Part shown: positions 21,711 through 31,814 of the stretch, piece by piece
Layout: the number at the start of each line of letters is the position of its first letter
Position numbering within the stretch: the first letter of the stretch is position 1
Origin: Leptospira fluminis
GTDB lineage: Bacteria; Spirochaetota; Leptospiria; Leptospirales; Leptospiraceae
DNA: 64,000 nt
Direction: 5' to 3'
NCBI RefSeq assembly: GCF_004771275.1
Contig: NZ_RQEV01000010.1
Location: 124,001-188,000, forward strand
Notes under the pieces: model-generated
Seen by the model: only the letters and a program-made list of their open reading frames with translations
What the model was told of the DNA's origin: nothing
Database searches by the model: none
Program-made: the position numbers and the translations under genes

Positions 21711-24000
21711 GTCCCTAGGCTTCTCCAAAGGCTACCTGTTCGACGTATATCATACGGAAGACAAGATTTATCTTTGGATAAAAACGGATTCCGGAGACTC
21801 GTTGTTATTTTTCGACTCTTACCGACCCGTGATCTACGCCAAGGGAGCGGTTCCGATCCTAAGAAAATTGGTCAGGAGACTCCACGAATTGGACGCGTTA
21901 GGAGATGATCCCAAGTTCGAAAAACGGAAATTGTTTTACGAAAACAAGTTTACGGACGTTCTCAAACTGACGATCTCGAAACCTTCCGTATTGTCCAAAA
22001 TCACCAAGAAACTCTACGCACTTTACGGAAGATTCGACATCTATCATTCGGATATAGACGTACCCACCAGCTACATGTTTCAAAAAGGGCTCTTTCCGTT
22101 ATGCGAATTAAAACTAGCCTATACTCCGACGGAAGAAGGGAGAAAGATCCGAAAAATCAAATGTCTCTCCGCCGTCTCCGATCTGGAATACAAAATCCCT
22201 TCTTTTCGACAGCTCTACATGCGCCTGGAAAAAAGCCATAGGATCGGTTTCCAATCCAATCCTTTGATCCTGGAAACGGATCAAAACTCGTACAGATTGA
22301 AAACGGACAAGCCTAAGGATCTTTTGTTGGAGATAGATTCCATCCTACAAAAAGAGGATCCCGACATCATCTTTTCCATGTACGGCGACCATACCATCTT
22401 TCCGAAACTGTTTTATTACTCGGAAAAAGTCGGCTTTCTTCCTAGCTTCGATCGGGACAAAACCGCTCCGATACGGAGACACATCACCACCAAGGGAACG
22501 AGTTACTTCACGTACGGAAACATAGTCTTCCGAGCGCCTTCTTATCCTTTATTCGGAAGATGGCATATAGATTCCGCGAACAGCTTCGTATACAAGGAGG
22601 CTTATCTTCCCGGAATCGTGGAATTAGCCAGACTCTCCCGGCTTCCTATCCAAAGAATGGCGCGAGCCTCCACGGGCAAAGCGTTGACTTACATTGAAAC
22701 GGACGTGGCTCTTCGAAGAGGCTATCTGGTCCCCTGGCAAAAAAGCGCAGTGGAAGCTCCTAAAACCGCCTTACAACTCTTGGAAGCGGACAAAGGAGGC
22801 CTGGTATTCCAACCGAATATCTCCTTGGGAACAACCGCGGAGAACGTGGCCCAACTGGATTTTGCGCAGATGTATCCGAGAATCATGGTAAACCATAATA
22901 TCTCTCCGGAATGCGTCAATTGTCCCTGCTGCGAATCCGATCCGGACGCTCCTGTAGTTCCCGGCATAGGTTACAAAATCTGCACCAAACGTTTCGGAAT
23001 CGTTTCCGAAGCGCTCGAAGACGTCCTATACAGAAGAGCTTATTACAAACGCAAGGTAGTGGAGGAATCCGATCCGGAAGTAAGGAACGTATTGGATTCC
23101 AAACAATCCAGTTTGAAATGGATGCTGGTCACTTCCTTCGGGTATCTCGGATATCGGAACGCGAAATTCGGGCGCTTGGAAAGTCATGAAAGCGTCAACG
23201 CGTTCGCAAGAGAAAAGCTATTGGCGGCCAAAGAAGTCACGGAAGAAAAAGATTATGTGTTCCTACACGCGATCACCGACAGCATATTCATACGAAAAGA
23301 GGATTCTTCTCCGTTTTCCTCCGGCGAACTGGAGGAGCTTTGCGAAGAAATCACTAAACGCACAGGCATAAAGATAGAGGCGGACGGAATCTATACGTGG
23401 TTGGCCTTTCCCCCTTCCTCCCAAGATCCTCTTATGCCGGTGGCGAACCGTTATATGGGAAGATTCCTGTCCGGAAACCTGAAATTCAGAGGAATAGGAG
23501 CCAGAAGAAAGGATCTCCCCGTTTTCATTCGCGAGGCCCAAATGGAAATGTTGGAATGGATGAGGAATAAAATCTCGATCTCGGATCTAAAGAGTACGGA
23601 AAACGAAATATTATCTATTTATGATAAATACGACCTTTTGCTGAGAAAAGGCAGGGTGGATTGGAAAGTCCTGTTGTTAAAAAAATCCACGACCAAGGAA
23701 TTGGACGAGTACGAAGTGGACGGGGCGACTTCCCTATCCATGCACAAACTGAGGGATATGGGCATAGAAGTGCAAGCCGGGGAAAAGATCAGATATTTGG
23801 TTGTGAACCAATCCTCCAAGACAAAGGGATTGAGATACATACCCGAAGAGGAATTGCAATTGTCGGATAAAAAAACCTTTTACGATCGGAATTTCTACAG
23901 GAAATTATTGGCTTCAGCATTCAGGGAAGTGTGGTCCGAATTCGCCTCTTTCGATAATTTCGATTCCTTGACCGACGACCAAGGAATGCTTCCGTTCTAA
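21700..24000 (+). CDS. Divergent family B DNA polymerase (PolB2-like)
   Basis: 766 residues, same size class as family B polymerases. Motif A is LDFAQMYPRIM with D387; motif B is altered (K473 then WMLVTSFGYLGY instead of K-x3-NS-x-YG); motif C is HAITDSIF with D527, lacking the first Asp of the usual YGDTDS. The N-terminal exonuclease-like domain shows no D-x-E motif, and its ExoII-like segment DPDIIFSMYGDHTIF lacks the usual Asp, so proofreading is unlikely. A cysteine cluster (CVNCPCC, about 407-413, plus a later Cys) may bind zinc. These traits resemble the PolB2 group of archaea and bacteria. A role in repair or translesion synthesis is possible; polymerase activity is plausible, not assured. 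ATG overlaps the upstream stop. Confidence 0.85.
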   Translation: MPLKSLGFSKGYLFDVYHTEDKIYLWIKTDSGDSLLFFDSYRPVIYAKGAVPILRKLVRRLHELDALGDDPKFEKRKLFYENKFTDVLKLTISKPSVLSKITKKLYALYGRFDIYHSDIDVPTSYMFQKGLFPLCELKLAYTPTEEGRKIRKIKCLSAVSDLEYKIPSFRQLYMRLEKSHRIGFQSNPLILETDQNSYRLKTDKPKDLLLEIDSILQKEDPDIIFSMYGDHTIFPKLFYYSEKVGFLPSFDRDKTAPIRRHITTKGTSYFTYGNIVFRAPSYPLFGRWHIDSANSFVYKEAYLPGIVELARLSRLPIQRMARASTGKALTYIETDVALRRGYLVPWQKSAVEAPKTALQLLEADKGGLVFQPNISLGTTAENVAQLDFAQMYPRIMVNHNISPECVNCPCCESDPDAPVVPGIGYKICTKRFGIVSEALEDVLYRRAYYKRKVVEESDPEVRNVLDSKQSSLKWMLVTSFGYLGYRNAKFGRLESHESVNAFAREKLLAAKEVTEEKDYVFLHAITDSIFIRKEDSSPFSSGELEELCEEITKRTGIKIEADGIYTWLAFPPSSQDPLMPVANRYMGRFLSGNLKFRGIGARRKDLPVFIREAQMEMLEWMRNKISISDLKSTENEILSIYDKYDLLLRKGRVDWKVLLLKKSTTKELDEYEVDGATSLSMHKLRDMGIEVQAGEKIRYLVVNQSSKTKGLRYIPEEELQLSDKKTFYDRNFYRKLLASAFREVWSEFASFDNFDSLTDDQGMLPF

Positions 24001-24021
24001 AGCGGATGCGATTCTCCGCAT

Positions 24022-25338
24022 TCACTTCTTGTTTCCGTAAACTCCGATCAACATCAAGACCGTTCGAGTGGATTGGGCCGTAATCCGAAAGTCCCTTCCG
24101 GTTTCCCTAGCCAGCTCGTTCCCCTTTTCCGAATCGATCCCGCGGACCACTCCGGAGATTTCGTATTCCGGGTCCCGTTCCAGATCATAGGTCGGATCGG
24201 TAGTCCGTTTTTTTCCGAACACTTTCACGATGGTGGAGTCGATCAAGGGAGAATGGTCCGCTGCGAGTTCCCCTTCCTTCGATAATAGATCGTCCACGGA
24301 ATTTACTCCGGTCAAAAAGGGATCCCCGGAACTCAGATACGCCTTCAGATTTTCGAAAATCGGATCCTGAGTAGCATAGGATTTGTAAAGTCCGTACGCT
24401 ACAAAATCCTCGTAGATAAAATGACGGTTCGCCACGATTTGAGTCGTTTCCTTTTTGATTTTGGCCCGGTTCTCCGCGGAATTCAAGGCAAACTTTAAAT
24501 AATAATAATATCCTGCGGAAGGAACCGCTTTAGAATGATAGGGCTGCCCTATATCCTGCACGTAATGACATACCCAAGCTGCGAATCTATATTCCCAAAA
24601 CGGATGACCGGTTTTTCCCGCAAATTCGGAAAGCCTCCGGAACAATTCCACCCGTTCCGGTAACATACTTCCGGTAGACATCTCCGGCGCAAAAGTTTTG
24701 ACGAAGAAATTCTCGTGGCGAAAAAGCATATGAAAAGGAGCCTTGCTACTCTCCCCTCTCGGATTCCCGAACGGTTGGGTTCCGTAACCGTATTCCGGTA
24801 TATTCCAAAGTTCGTGGTCCATTCCCCAATCCGGCTCGTCCACGTAAGTCGTTAAAATCGAACGAACGCTGATCTTTTTCCCTTTTACGTTCTCGAAAAA
24901 ATAGCGGCCCATTTCCCGCTTTTCCAAGTACGGATATACCCTGAAGCGATCGACGAATCCGAATTTAGCGGTTTCGTTCGGGAGAAGACGTCTCACGGAA
25001 TAAAATCTATGCGCCGGACGAAGCCTAGCCGCTTTCAGGAATTCCTGCAAAGGTCTCTTTTTTGCGACATTCGCATCCAGAATTTGGGGTTTAAAACGCT
25101 TTGCTCCTTTCACTTCCAGCCAACGATAATATCCGTCAAAAACTTCCTTGAGTCCTCCCGCTTCCTTCGAAACGAAATCCTCCAGTTCCTCGGCGTCGAC
25201 CTCCCGACCGGCGAATGCGGCGGAAGAATGCTCTAAAACGCGATCGATAATCAGGTAATGAGAACCCCAAGCGGACAAAGGAGGAGAGAAACATAGTAGA
25301 AGTAAATTCGAGAAAAGCAGAAGGGAGACAAAACGCAT
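24022..25338 (-). CDS. Secreted zinc-dependent phospholipase C / P1 nuclease-like protein
   Basis: 438 residues from ATG 25338, beginning with a signal peptide (MRFVSLLLFSNLLLLC to PPLSAWG). The mature end WGSH resembles the N-terminal tryptophan and histidine that bind zinc in phospholipase C and P1 nuclease; later HYVQDIGQPYHS matches the H-x-x-x-D-x-x-x-P-x-H metal motif. These support a three-zinc hydrolase fold. Substrate (phospholipid or nucleic acid) cannot be told. A start at 25485 (TTG) would place 49 residues before the signal peptide. The gene is downstream of a secreted protein gene and is convergent with the polymerase gene. Confidence 0.6.
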   Translation of the reverse strand: MRFVSLLLFSNLLLLCFSPPLSAWGSHYLIIDRVLEHSSAAFAGREVDAEELEDFVSKEAGGLKEVFDGYYRWLEVKGAKRFKPQILDANVAKKRPLQEFLKAARLRPAHRFYSVRRLLPNETAKFGFVDRFRVYPYLEKREMGRYFFENVKGKKISVRSILTTYVDEPDWGMDHELWNIPEYGYGTQPFGNPRGESSKAPFHMLFRHENFFVKTFAPEMSTGSMLPERVELFRRLSEFAGKTGHPFWEYRFAAWVCHYVQDIGQPYHSKAVPSAGYYYYLKFALNSAENRAKIKKETTQIVANRHFIYEDFVAYGLYKSYATQDPIFENLKAYLSSGDPFLTGVNSVDDLLSKEGELAADHSPLIDSTIVKVFGKKRTTDPTYDLERDPEYEISGVVRGIDSEKGNELARETGRDFRITAQSTRTVLMLIGVYGNKK

Positions 25339-25481
25339 CCCCCCAAACTTACGAAGCGCCGGATTTAGGCAAGTAGGTTTACTCCTGGAGTCGCTTCGAA
25401 GAGGAAACCGAACATCTTTCGTTAAGAAGTTCCGTTGTGGGAGCATCGATTCCGCGCCGGACGTACGGAGCAAATCTCGGT

Positions 25482-26408
25482 TCAATCCGTTTTCTTTTGC
25501 CTTTTCTTTGTCTTAGAATCCGTCTTAGAATCTCCGGAATCGGCTTTTCCTTCGGAGGAGATTCTCTTCAAGCCGGGTTCGTAAGAGTTCAAATAATTGT
25601 AGTTAAAGGTCACTAATCGTAGCGGAACGTCCCAACTCATGTCCGTTCCTTCGGTCTTTAACCTAAGCGTTTCGGCTTTCTGGATCCAGGATCTAGCTTC
25701 GTCGAATCGATTTAAAGAAAGATAATATTGCGCCATCGTCACGTTTCCGACAAAGAATTTATACGGATCCTTTTCCTCCTTTAGGTGCTCCGTCAATAAG
25801 GGAAGAATTTCGGAATCGTTTTCCGGCTTTTCGTCGAATAGATATGCATCCGCCTTCTGGTTCCGATCCAATTTTTCGTCCTTTCTCTTATCCGCGAAAT
25901 CGTTCAATTGAACCAATTTACCTATCGGAGTCAGAACGAAAATCCTACCGAAAGACTCGTCCAACTGGGCGGAATTCGCGGCCAACTTTCCTCCCTGCAT
26001 GAGGTTCGTCATGAAAAGGATGGCCCTTTCGGAAGGATTCTCCTTGTTCGTCACTAAACGGATCGCTACATTCAATGATTTCCCTTCGAGATAATTCTTA
26101 AAGATCAGAACCTGCGGATTATCTTCGGTCAGATTGTGCAGCACTGCGGAAACGATTTTGAACTTATATTCGTCTTCGATCCTCCGATCCAGATCCGTGA
26201 TGTAAAACAGATCCCTATACAGGTAATCGGAAAGGAAGAAAACGCTCTTGTCGAAGGCCGCCGTCTTTTTATTCGGATCGAAACTGTAGATAAAACCGCT
26301 TCCGTCCGGAACCATAGAATTCAGATTATCCCATAAAGATTGGGCCGCCAAAGATGCAGGGAAAGAGAGTATTAGAAATATGGAAAGAATTCTATGGATG
26401 AATCTCAT
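25482..26408 (-). CDS. Secreted hypothetical protein with TPR-like region
   Basis: 308 residues with a clear signal peptide (MRFIHRILSIFLILSFPASLAAQ). The middle and C-terminal parts are helical and include a TPR-like stretch (YYLSLNRFDEARSWIQKAETLRL). The C-terminus is Lys-rich. I do not recognise a family; it is probably periplasmic or outer-membrane associated. It ends 144 bases before the ATG of the zinc-hydrolase-like gene, in the same direction, so they may share a transcript. Confidence 0.7.
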   Translation of the reverse strand: MRFIHRILSIFLILSFPASLAAQSLWDNLNSMVPDGSGFIYSFDPNKKTAAFDKSVFFLSDYLYRDLFYITDLDRRIEDEYKFKIVSAVLHNLTEDNPQVLIFKNYLEGKSLNVAIRLVTNKENPSERAILFMTNLMQGGKLAANSAQLDESFGRIFVLTPIGKLVQLNDFADKRKDEKLDRNQKADAYLFDEKPENDSEILPLLTEHLKEEKDPYKFFVGNVTMAQYYLSLNRFDEARSWIQKAETLRLKTEGTDMSWDVPLRLVTFNYNYLNSYEPGLKRISSEGKADSGDSKTDSKTKKRQKKTD

Positions 26409-26540
26409 TTTTTAAAAGTTAAATCCGTCTTGAAATTTGGCAAGACCATTCGACCGAAAACGGATGCATAGCGGTAAAAAGGTCCGGTGTCCCGTGTGAT
26501 ATATAAGACGCACAAAACATCTTCAAAAAACGGAAAAGTT

Positions 26541-27347
26541 CTATTTGAGGGATCCCAAGGTTTCCGCTATGTCCCGATTGATCAAAGGACTCGATCCTTC
26601 GAATACGACGGAAGGATTCGGACGGATCGTGGGGCCGGACATTCCTAGACAATCCAGATTTCCGATCTTGCATTCCGGAGGATTGGCCGAGATCCAAAGC
26701 GCCCTGAGTACGGTGTAGTCCGTGTCGTAGACGAATTCCTTCAATAAGTTCAGATTTCCATCGTAGATCCTCACCGTCGTCGAGGCTTCGAAGGACTCGT
26801 ATGCCGGGAGAATTCCTATCGTTGCGACACTAAAGAGATTGGAGAATATGGTCACCATATTCCGAAAGATTTTGCCGGAGCTTTCCAGTGGAGTGTTTAT
26901 TCCGACAACGTAATAATCGAAAGGAAGGCTTCTCATGGAAAAACGATAGGTTTCCTTGTCCTTAGAGATTTCCAAAAATTTCTCCAGCTCTTTGATTCCG
27001 GATGGCCCGGTCTTAGAGAGATAGAATTTAGCGAAGGATTGAATCCTTTCTTGGGAGACATCCTTTCTATTCTCCGGAGGTTTGGTCCAAACTAGCTCGG
27101 GAAAACTTCCCAGAGAGGGATTCTTCAAGGTGCGCTTTTCGGGAATCTGTACCACTTCGAAAGAGATCGTACCGTCCGGATTTTTCAGGGAAGACACTCG
27201 AAAAACGTGAAAGCCTAGATAAGCGACCCGTACGTTCCGACCTACCTTGGGAATTTCCGGAGCGGTTTTCGGCCCGGCTACGAAATATCGGGATGCGCAG
27301 GAAAAAAACGGAACCGCAAGGGTTAAGAGTAAAAGCTTTTTCAACAT
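26541..27347 (-). CDS. Putative lipoprotein
   Basis: 268 residues with a lipoprotein signal: MLKKLLLLTLAVPFFSC, with the modified cysteine at about 17. The rest is a mixed alpha/beta domain with no motif I recognise. It has three cysteines near the C-terminus (CKIGNLDCLG). Likely membrane-anchored on the periplasmic or surface side. It lies upstream of the TPR-like secreted protein in the same direction with a 132-base gap; no shared function is evident. Confidence 0.7.
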   Translation of the reverse strand: MLKKLLLLTLAVPFFSCASRYFVAGPKTAPEIPKVGRNVRVAYLGFHVFRVSSLKNPDGTISFEVVQIPEKRTLKNPSLGSFPELVWTKPPENRKDVSQERIQSFAKFYLSKTGPSGIKELEKFLEISKDKETYRFSMRSLPFDYYVVGINTPLESSGKIFRNMVTIFSNLFSVATIGILPAYESFEASTTVRIYDGNLNLLKEFVYDTDYTVLRALWISANPPECKIGNLDCLGMSGPTIRPNPSVVFEGSSPLINRDIAETLGSLK

Positions 27348-27440
27348 AAGATTGTCAAAACCGAAACTAATCTAACAGGAATTCCTAGGATCCGGCTACC
27401 AGAAAACGGAAAACAGAAATCCTTCGCGCATACTCGGAAT

Positions 27441-27482
27441 AAAAAAAACCCCACCGAACGATCCGTCCGGCAGGGCGGTTTT
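27441..27482 (-). terminator. Intrinsic terminator after the Alternative Complex III operon
   Basis: On the minus strand AAAACCGCCC, then CCGGAC-ggatc-GTTCGG as an inner stem, then GGGGTTTT closing the outer stem and running into eight T. A GC-rich hairpin with a U-tract about 55 bases after the last gene of the operon. Confidence 0.8.
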
Positions 27483-27538
27483 GGAAATACTTGAAACGGA
27501 TAAAAGATCTTGCGGCAAAATCGGCCGCTATCCAAACC

Positions 27539-28021
27539 TTAGTTTTTCTTTTCCTTCAATTCAGGAGCCAATTCCGCCAAAGGAATCTTTTCCTTAGGAA
27601 GATGCTTGTATTCCTCGTATTCGTATCCTTTCGGATAATGATCCAAGTCTTCCGGTTCGTAAAAATACTTATAGTCCTTACGGTATCCCCACTTGAAGAC
27701 GGAAAGTTCCGGATTCTGGTTCACCACCAGACAGGTAGGACTCACCCACCCTTCCGTCTTTTCCGTCTTGATCCGGACCAAAGGTCTAGGATGAATCGCA
27801 TGGTTTCTATAATCGTAAACTCTGACCACGGTTCCGACCGGTAGATTTCCTACAATCGTCGGATTCTGGTTTTCGTCAGAAAGAATTCCTACGCTCGGTG
27901 AAAGTCCTTTTTCCAGAGTCGGACAATTCAAATTGCCTACGACTTGGGCCGTGTTGGAACAGGCACCCATTGTTAGAGCCAAAGTTCCTAGGATCGCGAT
28001 ATTGATGACTGCTTTTTTCAT
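27539..28021 (-). CDS. Lipoprotein with SH3-like domain, last gene of the ACIII operon
   Basis: 160 residues. A lipoprotein signal (MKKAVINIAILGTLALTMGAC, cut at the cysteine near 21) precedes an SH3b-like beta segment (IVGNLPVGTVVRVYDYR and GWVSPTCLV). The charged tail is rich in Tyr, Glu and Lys. It starts 13 bases after the actF stop and ends before the operon terminator, so it is transcribed with Alternative Complex III. Some ACIII operons encode an extra lipoprotein subunit; I infer this could be one, acting in complex assembly or anchoring, but homology was not shown. Confidence 0.7.
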   Translation of the reverse strand: MKKAVINIAILGTLALTMGACSNTAQVVGNLNCPTLEKGLSPSVGILSDENQNPTIVGNLPVGTVVRVYDYRNHAIHPRPLVRIKTEKTEGWVSPTCLVVNQNPELSVFKWGYRKDYKYFYEPEDLDHYPKGYEYEEYKHLPKEKIPLAELAPELKEKKN

Positions 28022-28034
28022 AGATCCTTTTCCT

Positions 28035-29258
28035 CTATTGGTGGTGATGGAGGCATTCTTCCAGCCTCGGATCTCCGACGGGAATTAGCGGAGCCTTTTC
28101 CAAACGTTTCAGAAGAACGAAACCGAAGAGGCCTACCATTCCGATCACGGTTCCCAAACTTACGATATACCCGCCCAGAGAGAAATCCACAAAGTTCGCG
28201 GGATATACCAACCAGAAGATCTCTGTGGCTTGGGTAAACAGAATCCAAAGCGCAACCTTGACAAGGAAGTCGATGTCTCGCTTGTTCGGACGGTTCAATA
28301 AGAGAAGGAAAGGAACCGCGAACTTGATCGCCGGAATGGCGAGAGTCAAATATTCCCAACCTCCGGTCAAACGCTGCTCGAAGAAGAACGTCTCCTCCGG
28401 AATATTCGCGTACCAAATCAGCATGAATTGGGAGAAGCCCACATAAGCCCAGAACACGGTGAAACCGAGCATGAACTTACCCAAGTCGTGGATATGATTT
28501 TCGTTTACCAGATTTCCCAAAAAGCCTTTCTTTTTCAGGAAGTAAGCCGCTACGACGAAGGAAGACAAACCTGCCTGATACGCGGCGGCGAAACAATAGA
28601 CTCCGAACATGGTGGAAAACCAGTGAGGAGTCAGGGACATGATCGTTTCAAAAGAAACTAGGGAAAAGGAAAGCGCAAAGAAAACCAGGAACCCGCCCGA
28701 AAGTCTCGCGCTGAACTTGGTATGCTTTACGTCCTTATCTTTATCCTGGGCAACGGATCTTTTATAGAAAAGATATCCGAACGTGGACCAAGCCAGAGCT
28801 AAAAAGACGAGAATTCCGCTAAAGAATCCCATATTCAGCAAAGGCTTTTTGTGCTGCAAAAGATGATCATGAGCCACGGCTTCCTCGTGGGTCCACTCGT
28901 ACAGATCATGAGCGCCGACGATCAAGATCAGGAAAAGAACTCCGACTACGGGAAGGAACATCCCGTAACCTTCCGTGATTCTGCGGAGAGTTACCGGCCA
29001 ATGAGCTCCTGTGATATGGCCGAGAGCCGTAAAGAAGATTCCGGAAATGGAAATTCCTAAAATGAAGAAGGTTCCGACCAGATACGCAGACCAGGCGGGA
29101 TTGGAATGTCCACCTTCGTGACGAAGATTCTCGTGTCCCAATCCGAATGCGGCAATCGCCAGGCTGACGAGACCGACGACGATCATTCCGATCAGAGCGG
29201 TCCTGGTTTTGGAATCCAGCTTATAGTTGATGAGGTTTTGTTCTACCTTAACGTCCAT
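28035..29258 (-). CDS. actF: Alternative Complex III subunit ActF
   Basis: Integral membrane quinol-interacting subunit (407 residues, about ten helices) of the ACIII quinol:electron-acceptor oxidoreductase. It is the second NrfD-like protein of the operon and shorter than ActC. Several His/Glu residues lie in or near the helices (for example HEAVAHDHLLQHKK in a loop). The ATG overlaps the actE stop by one base (TAATG). Family assignment rests mainly on operon order and topology, which are very consistent. Confidence 0.88.
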   Translation of the reverse strand: MDVKVEQNLINYKLDSKTRTALIGMIVVGLVSLAIAAFGLGHENLRHEGGHSNPAWSAYLVGTFFILGISISGIFFTALGHITGAHWPVTLRRITEGYGMFLPVVGVLFLILIVGAHDLYEWTHEEAVAHDHLLQHKKPLLNMGFFSGILVFLALAWSTFGYLFYKRSVAQDKDKDVKHTKFSARLSGGFLVFFALSFSLVSFETIMSLTPHWFSTMFGVYCFAAAYQAGLSSFVVAAYFLKKKGFLGNLVNENHIHDLGKFMLGFTVFWAYVGFSQFMLIWYANIPEETFFFEQRLTGGWEYLTLAIPAIKFAVPFLLLLNRPNKRDIDFLVKVALWILFTQATEIFWLVYPANFVDFSLGGYIVSLGTVIGMVGLFGFVLLKRLEKAPLIPVGDPRLEECLHHHQ

Positions 29259-29860
29259 TATTTCTTAGCCGTTTCCTTATTGGTCTTATTGTCGTAGTCC
29301 TGGAGCTTACGGATGTACAGGACGATCTTCCAACGGTCTTCGGGAGCGATTTGGGAAGCATAGCTGTTCATGCGCCCTTTTCCTTCCGTCATTGCGTGAT
29401 AAATTTGTCCGTCGGAGTAGGCCTTTGCCGAAGCGGAAATAAGAGCGGCCATACGGCTACCGTCTCCTTGTCCCGCGTTCAATCTAGGACTTGGCCCGAC
29501 TACGAAACCGTTTCCGGCTCCTCGGACTCCGTGACAAGGACTACAATAGGTTTGGTATTTATCCTCGCCGCGTTTGAGGTTGGCAAAATCAGCTTTGAAC
29601 GGATTCGCCAATCCTTTGTTCGGAATCACGGAAATATCCAATCCTTTGTATTCGTACGGATAATATCCCACCGGGACCGCGCCTTTTGGAGGAAGACGAA
29701 CCGCGGAACGGTTTGCAAAAAAGGAATCCTCTTCCTGCGCTTCCCGTGCTACGGAATCCGCCATATCGGGCATGTATTCCATGGGGGGGGTCTTTGATTC
29801 GCAGTTCCAAATTAGGAGGGCAGCGAAAGAAAGGTTGAAAAACTTTTTCAGGGAAATCAT
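29258..29860 (-). CDS. actE: Alternative Complex III subunit ActE, lipoprotein cytochrome c
   Basis: 200 residues. A lipoprotein signal (FAALLIWNC) leads into a linker, then a class I cytochrome c domain with YCSPCHGVRGAGNG (C-x-x-C-H) and a methionine ligand candidate in GRMNSYASQI. Likely accepts electrons inside ACIII and passes them to a soluble or bound cytochrome. Directly after the lipidated cysteine the coding strand has a run of eight C (plus-strand G at 29783-29790), a possible slippage site. Confidence 0.92.
   Translation of the reverse strand: MISLKKFFNLSFAALLIWNCESKTPPMEYMPDMADSVAREAQEEDSFFANRSAVRLPPKGAVPVGYYPYEYKGLDISVIPNKGLANPFKADFANLKRGEDKYQTYCSPCHGVRGAGNGFVVGPSPRLNAGQGDGSRMAALISASAKAYSDGQIYHAMTEGKGRMNSYASQIAPEDRWKIVLYIRKLQDYDNKTNKETAKK
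29783..29790 (-). repeat. Homopolymer C8 at the start of actE
   Basis: Eight G on the plus strand (eight C on the coding strand) encode the end of a Thr codon and two Pro codons soon after the lipobox. A one-base change would frameshift almost the whole cytochrome domain. Confidence 0.6.
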
Positions 29861-29870
29861 TTCGTTTCTC

Positions 29871-30421
<551 letters not shown>

Positions 30422-30422
<1 letters not shown>

Positions 30423-31795
30423 TAATGATGGCCTCCGTCTTTATGCGGCATAACGGTCTTCACTTCCGCAACGGCGATCACCGGAAGCAATCTGCAGAAC
30501 AGGAGGAAGAGCGTGAAGAAAATACCGAAGGTTCCGAGAAGCATCATAAAATCGTAAACCGTCGGAACGTATACATCCCAACTGGAAGGCAGGAAGTCTC
30601 GATGAAGGGTCATCACGATCACGAAGCGTTCGAACCACATTCCTATGTTGACGATGATGGAAATGATGAACATGACCGGGATGCTTGTCCGCAATTTCTT
30701 CCACCAGAATACCTGAGGAGCGAACACGTTACAGCTGAACATGATGAAGTATGCCCAACCGAAAGGTCCGAAGGCACGGTTCACGAAAGCGAATCCTTCG
30801 TATTCGTTGCCCGAATACCAAGCCATAAAAAACTCCGTGGAATATGCGAGTCCCACGATCAAACCTGTGACCATGATCACTTTGTTCATGTTCTCCAGGT
30901 GTTTCATGGTGATGTAATCCTTGAGATTGAAGACCTCTCTCGCGATCACCATTAGAGTTACCACCATGGCAAAACCGGAGAAAATCGCCCCGGCGACGAA
31001 GTACGGCGGGAAAATGGTCGTGTGCCAACCCGGGAGGATAGACACCGCGAAGTCGAAGGACACGATCGTGTGCACCGAAAGAACCAGAGGAGTGGAGAGT
31101 GCCGCCAAAATCATGGCTACGGTTTCCAAATGGGACCAAGCCTTATTGGAACCGACCCACCCGAAAGAAAGGATGTCATAGACCATCTTACGGACTTTTC
31201 CGGTCGCGCGATCCCGAACGGCCGCGATATCCGGAATCAATCCGATATACCAAAAGACGAGAGAGATGGTCAAATAGGTGGAAACCGCAAACGTATCCCA
31301 AATCAAGGGGGAGCGGAAATTCACCCAAAGAGGTCCTCTTTCATTCGGATACGGAAAGAGCCAGTATCCCATCCAGGGACGTCCGATGTGGATGATCAAC
31401 GTGGAGGCGGCGGTCAAGACCGCAAAGATGGTCATCGCTTCCGCGGCACGGTTGATCCCCGTTCTCCATTCCTGGCGGAACAAATACAAGACCGCAGAGA
31501 TCAGAGTCCCGGCGTGACCGATACCGATCCAGAACACGAAGTTGACGATAAAGAATCCCCAACCCACCGGGTTATTGATCCCGAGGATATAAAGACCTTC
31601 ATACACTAGGTATCCGATGATAGCTAGATCGATTACTGTGATGGTGAGGGCCAGGAGAAAGGTTTTCCACCAAAGAGAAGTGGGGAAAGCCTCTACCGGC
31701 CGTAAGATATCTTCCGTTACGTCACGGACGGATTTACCGCCGGTGACCAGGGGCTGGATATCCAGGGCTTCTTTGATTGCGTTAGGTATGGACAT
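30422..31795 (-). CDS. actC: Alternative Complex III subunit ActC (NrfD-like)
   Basis: 457-residue NrfD-like integral membrane subunit with about ten helices, expected to bind menaquinol and transfer electrons to the ActB iron-sulfur clusters. Helix-end histidines and the [20 protein letters not shown] region are typical of ActC. Operon order actA-actB-actC-actD-actE-actF is intact. Confidence 0.94.
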
Positions 31796-31814
31796 AGCGC
31801 TTCGTTACTCCGGA

